From Campylobacterales bacterium (lineage in GTDB: Bacteria > Campylobacterota > Campylobacteria > Campylobacterales > QNZT01), in NCBI GenBank assembly GCA_015489185.1, contig WGAE01000092.1:1-6987 (forward strand): 6,987 nt of DNA. The letters are read 5' to 3'. The position numbers and the translations under genes are program-made. The notes under the pieces were generated by a model. The model had not been told where the DNA came from, did not search any database, and saw nothing but the letters and a program-made list of their open reading frames with translations. This document shows, in pieces, positions 5,070-6,987 of this stretch (position 1 is the first letter of the stretch; the number at the start of each line of letters is the position of its first letter).

Positions 5070-5123
5070 GTTGAGCTGAAGCGGTTTCGGCGGCGCTTGT
5101 TATCTCAACAATAGAGGAGTTGA
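5070..5123 (+). promoter_or_regulatory. Possible leader hairpins over the flavoprotein ribosome binding site
   Basis: GTTGAG (5070-5075) can pair with CTCAAC (5104-5109), enclosing a second stem AAGCG/CGCTT (5079-5083/5094-5098). Alternatively TCAAC (5105-5109) can pair with GTTGA (5119-5123), looping out the Shine-Dalgarno AGAGGAG (5113-5119). The two pairings exclude each other. Stems are short, so this is tentative. Confidence 0.2.
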
Positions 5124-5126
5124 ACC

Positions 5127-6347
5127 ATGAAAAAAGTTGTTATACTCGGTGCGGGCTTCGCGGGTCTGCATATCTTTTACAAACTGCGCCATCTGATCGG
5201 TGAGAAGATCGATCTAACGGTTATCGACGCACGCAGCCATTCGCTGCTCAAACCCTCTCTGCCGGAGGTGTCGTTCGAAGGGGCGCCGGTTTCCCACTCT
5301 CTGGTGGAGCTCAAACATACGATCGAATCCAAAGGTGCGACCTTTATTCAGGACGAAGTGGTCCATATCGACGCACAGAACAATACGTTGAGACTCAAAA
5401 GCGGAGAGCAGGTCGATTACGGCTATCTCTTTATCACGCTCGGCGCGGTCAAAGATTACGATGCGATTCCCGGATTTCGCGAATACGGTTACTCGGTCTG
5501 CGACGATGTACAGGCACAGCGCCTCTGGGAGCGTGTCAAAACCTTCGAAGGGGGCAATGTTGTCACGGGTGCGGCGAAGAGCGTCTGGGGCACGCGTGTC
5601 GATGCACCGCCGCTGAGTGCGCCGTGCGAAGGACCGATAGGGGAGATTATGTTCATGCTCGACTATTACCTCTCTCATGAGAAGGGGATGGAGCGGGCGA
5701 AACAGTACAAAATCGATGTCTTTACCCCGGGTGAGATCTTTTTCGAAGATGTCGGTGATACGCCCAGAAATGTTGTCGGAGAGATTATGAAAGAGCGACA
5801 GATCGATCTGCACAACAACAAGGTACTCAAAGAGATCGGCAAAGATTTCATCGCGTTCGAAGACGGTACGCGGATGCCCTGCGATCTGGCGATCGTCATC
5901 CCGCCCTATAGTGCGCCGGAAGTTCTCAAAACCTCCGGAGTGGGTGACGAAAAGGGCTTCATCCCGACCGACAAACAGATGCGCCATCTTGACTACGAAA
6001 ATATCTTCGCTGCGGGAGATATCGCCGCACTCGCACAACCGAAACTAGGACACATCGCGATTATCGAAGGGGCGATCGCCGCTGCGACTTTCATGAAAGA
6101 GATCGGTGAAGATGTGGAGATCCCGCCGCATGATCTGGAAGTCTTCTGTATCATGAACATGGGCGGACACGATGCGACGCTGATTCTCTCCGACAATCTC
6201 TACGGCGGCAAAACCGACAAAGCGATCCATTCACCGCTGGCGAAGATGATGAAGTGGGGCTTCGACAGTTACCTCTACTACAACAAAGGACACATGCCGC
6301 CCGATTTCGCACTCGAAGCGACCGACAAACTGCTCAAACTCCTTTGA
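5127..6347 (+). CDS. Sulfide:quinone oxidoreductase-like FAD flavoprotein
   Basis: Encodes 406 residues, with strong Shine-Dalgarno AGAGGAG (5113-5119) seven bases before ATG. The N-terminal FAD-binding motif is VVILGAGFAGLHI (4-16, GxGxxG), and the second FAD contact is IFAAGDIA (293-300). Three cysteines sit where the catalytic cysteines of SQR (near 128, 160 and 356 in the Acidithiobacillus enzyme) are expected: Cys125 (YSVCDD), Cys167 (SAPCEGPIGEIMFM) and Cys341 (VFCIMNMGG). An aromatic, amphipathic C-terminus (MMKWGFDSYLYYNKGHMPPDF, starting about 374) fits the membrane-contact region. Length is in the SQR/FCSD/NDH-2 range and there is no signal peptide. The likely reaction is two-electron oxidation of sulfide or a related sulfur compound with transfer to quinone; the SQR type is uncertain, and a different sulfur or quinone substrate is possible. 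It is divergent from the polyferredoxin gene under a shared operator. Confidence 0.8.
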   Translation: MKKVVILGAGFAGLHIFYKLRHLIGEKIDLTVIDARSHSLLKPSLPEVSFEGAPVSHSLVELKHTIESKGATFIQDEVVHIDAQNNTLRLKSGEQVDYGYLFITLGAVKDYDAIPGFREYGYSVCDDVQAQRLWERVKTFEGGNVVTGAAKSVWGTRVDAPPLSAPCEGPIGEIMFMLDYYLSHEKGMERAKQYKIDVFTPGEIFFEDVGDTPRNVVGEIMKERQIDLHNNKVLKEIGKDFIAFEDGTRMPCDLAIVIPPYSAPEVLKTSGVGDEKGFIPTDKQMRHLDYENIFAAGDIAALAQPKLGHIAIIEGAIAAATFMKEIGEDVEIPPHDLEVFCIMNMGGHDATLILSDNLYGGKTDKAIHSPLAKMMKWGFDSYLYYNKGHMPPDFALEATDKLLKLL

Positions 6348-6354
6348 AAACAAG

Positions 6355-6381
6355 AAGGGTACGGGGACAACCCGTACCCTT
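6355..6381 (+). terminator. Hairpin terminator of the flavoprotein gene
   Basis: An 11-bp perfect stem, AAGGGTACGGG (6355-6365) with CCCGTACCCTT (6371-6381), and loop GACAA, seven bases after the stop codon. Only a short T run follows, but the stem is strong. It separates the flavoprotein from the next unit, which has its own promoter. Confidence 0.7.
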
Positions 6382-6407
6382 TAAGCCCCTTTTCAAGCAG
6401 CATAGTG

Positions 6408-6413
6408 TAAAAT
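6408..6413 (+). promoter_or_regulatory. -10 box (TAAAAT) of the CMD/CDF unit
   Basis: TAAAAT matches five of six bases of the -10 consensus and lies at exactly the same distance from the operator as TATAAT does at 5005-5010. Start site about 6420; leader about 48 bases. No -35 match is seen. Confidence 0.5.
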
Positions 6414-6415
6414 TA

Positions 6416-6429
6416 ACTAACCAGTTAGT
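6416..6429. promoter_or_regulatory. Palindromic operator, copy 2 (ACTAACCAGTTAGT)
   Basis: Perfect six-base arms ACTAAC and GTTAGT around CA. Counting from the -10 box through the operator, 18 of 22 positions are identical to copy 1 at 5005-5026. It overlaps the predicted start site, so it would act as a repressor site for the gene at 6468 and probably for the CDF gene behind it. Confidence 0.6.
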
Positions 6430-6467
6430 ATTGTTGCTGAAACATAAAATTTTTACAAGGAGTCACG

Positions 6468-6836
6468 ATGTCCTATCAAATGCCAACCCCGGAACAGGTT
6501 CTGAACAACATGAAGGAGCGTTTCGGAGAGATTCCCGAAGCGATCGAAAGTGCGTATAAAGTCGATCCCGCGCTCGTCGTCGAGCAGGCGGTCAGTTCGA
6601 AGATGAGTGTCATGAGCGAGAAAAACGCGCTCGATCCCAAAACGACTGCGCTGGTCTTTCTCGCAGCCGGTATGGCGATGGGAAACGAGGAGTGTATGGA
6701 AGTCAACACTTCCGCACTCAAAAAGATGGGCGCGAGCGATGAGGAGATCCTCTCCGTCGTGCGTATCGTACGCCATGCCGCCGCAAGCGGTGCGATCGGA
6801 AACGCGAAGGTGATCTTCGACGAATTGGCAAAATAG
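6468..6836 (+). CDS. Carboxymuconolactone decarboxylase (CMD/AhpD-fold) family protein
   Basis: Encodes 122 residues, with AAGGAG (6457-6462) five bases before ATG. It is all-helical in pattern, with the CMD core at about 55-115: LDPKTTALVFLAAGMAMGNEECMEVNTSALKKMGASDEEI, then a helix VVRIVRHAAASGAIGNAK. In redox-active members (AhpD-like) this core holds CxxC-x3-H. Here only Cys76 remains; the first Cys position reads Asn73 and the His position Asn80, so classic AhpD peroxidase chemistry is unlikely. Function is therefore unknown; small CMD-fold proteins are often tied to oxidative or electrophile stress. It starts a unit with its own promoter and operator, shared in sequence with the flavoprotein/polyferredoxin control region, and is followed 15 bases later by a CDF transporter gene. 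Confidence 0.8.
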   Translation: MSYQMPTPEQVLNNMKERFGEIPEAIESAYKVDPALVVEQAVSSKMSVMSEKNALDPKTTALVFLAAGMAMGNEECMEVNTSALKKMGASDEEILSVVRIVRHAAASGAIGNAKVIFDELAK

Positions 6837-6851
6837 TCCGGAGACGGTACG

Positions 6852-6987
6852 ATGAGCGGACACCACCATCATGAAGTGAGCGGCAGAAATCTCTTTCTGA
6901 CGATTGTTTTAAATATCATCATCACCCTTTCACAGATCGTGGGAGGGATTTTCTCCGGTTCGCTGGCGTTGCTGAGCGATGCCATGC
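6852..6987 (+). CDS. Cation diffusion facilitator (CDF) transporter, 5' end only
   Basis: Starts at ATG 6852 (GGAG at 6840-6843, eight bases upstream) and runs off the window after 45 codons. The visible part has a His-rich start (SGHHHHEVSG, 2-11), common in CDF zinc/cadmium/cobalt exporters, then the first membrane helix LFLTIVLNIIITLSQIVGG and the family-typical SGSLALLSDAM at the start of helix 2, where the D is the metal-site aspartate region. It would export divalent metal from the cytoplasm by proton exchange. It is only 15 bases after the CMD gene with no terminator between, so the two are co-transcribed from the promoter at 6408. Confidence 0.85.
   Translation, partial: MSGHHHHEVSGRNLFLTIVLNIIITLSQIVGGIFSGSLALLSDAM

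Noticed and set aside
5214..6038. 274-codon open frame antisense to the flavoprotein gene
   Set aside because: Mirror of the flavoprotein codons (Asp/Arg/Phe-rich), with no recognisable motif; the sense gene is unambiguous.
6453..6872. 139-codon open frame antisense to the CMD gene
   Set aside because: Spans a clear promoter, operator and two sense genes; no motif supports it.

Overview
The window looks like chromosomal DNA of a chemolithotrophic Campylobacterota (Epsilonproteobacteria, Sulfurimonas/Sulfurovum/Nitratifractor-like). This is inferred from protein families: a membrane polyferredoxin of a type I associate with that phylum, a sulfide:quinone-oxidoreductase-like flavoprotein, and cytochrome/Tat lipoproteins. 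GC is about half in most genes. The genus cannot be fixed from the sequence alone.

Left part (1-1560): two envelope genes on the + strand, a one-haem c-type cytochrome lipoprotein (24-446) and a Tat-exported lipoprotein with possible ABM-like alpha/beta folds (507-1526), closed by a GAAA-loop hairpin terminator.

Metal/thiol part (1585-2903): a promoter whose -10 box overlaps an ArsR/SmtB-like palindrome (ATCAA-N6-TTGAT) drives two nearly abutting genes. The first encodes a DUF2892 membrane domain fused to a CKKC thioredoxin-like domain through a cysteine-rich linker. The second encodes an exported FmdE-domain protein.

AT-rich insert (2904-3586): a BrnT/BrnA-type toxin-antitoxin pair, whose ribosome binding site lies inside a palindrome, and a 33-residue single-pass membrane microprotein. 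GC here is about 38-40% by hand count, against about 52% in a sampled line of the flavoprotein gene.

Redox part (3597-6836): a minus-strand membrane polyferredoxin split by a single-base frameshift near 4583-4594, a 212-bp divergent control region, an SQR-like flavoprotein on + (5127-6347) with its own hairpin terminator, then a carboxymuconolactone-decarboxylase-fold protein (6468-6836) and the start of a CDF metal-efflux transporter cut by the window edge (6852-6987). The divergent region and the leader of the 6468 gene carry the same promoter-operator module, a -10 box followed at the same distance by ACTAAC-N2-GTTRGT. This suggests one repressor, probably TetR-like and not encoded in the window, controls the polyferredoxin, the flavoprotein and the CMD/CDF pair as a regulon. 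That regulon and the frameshift are the points most worth a second look. No tRNA, rRNA, IS element or CRISPR array was seen.
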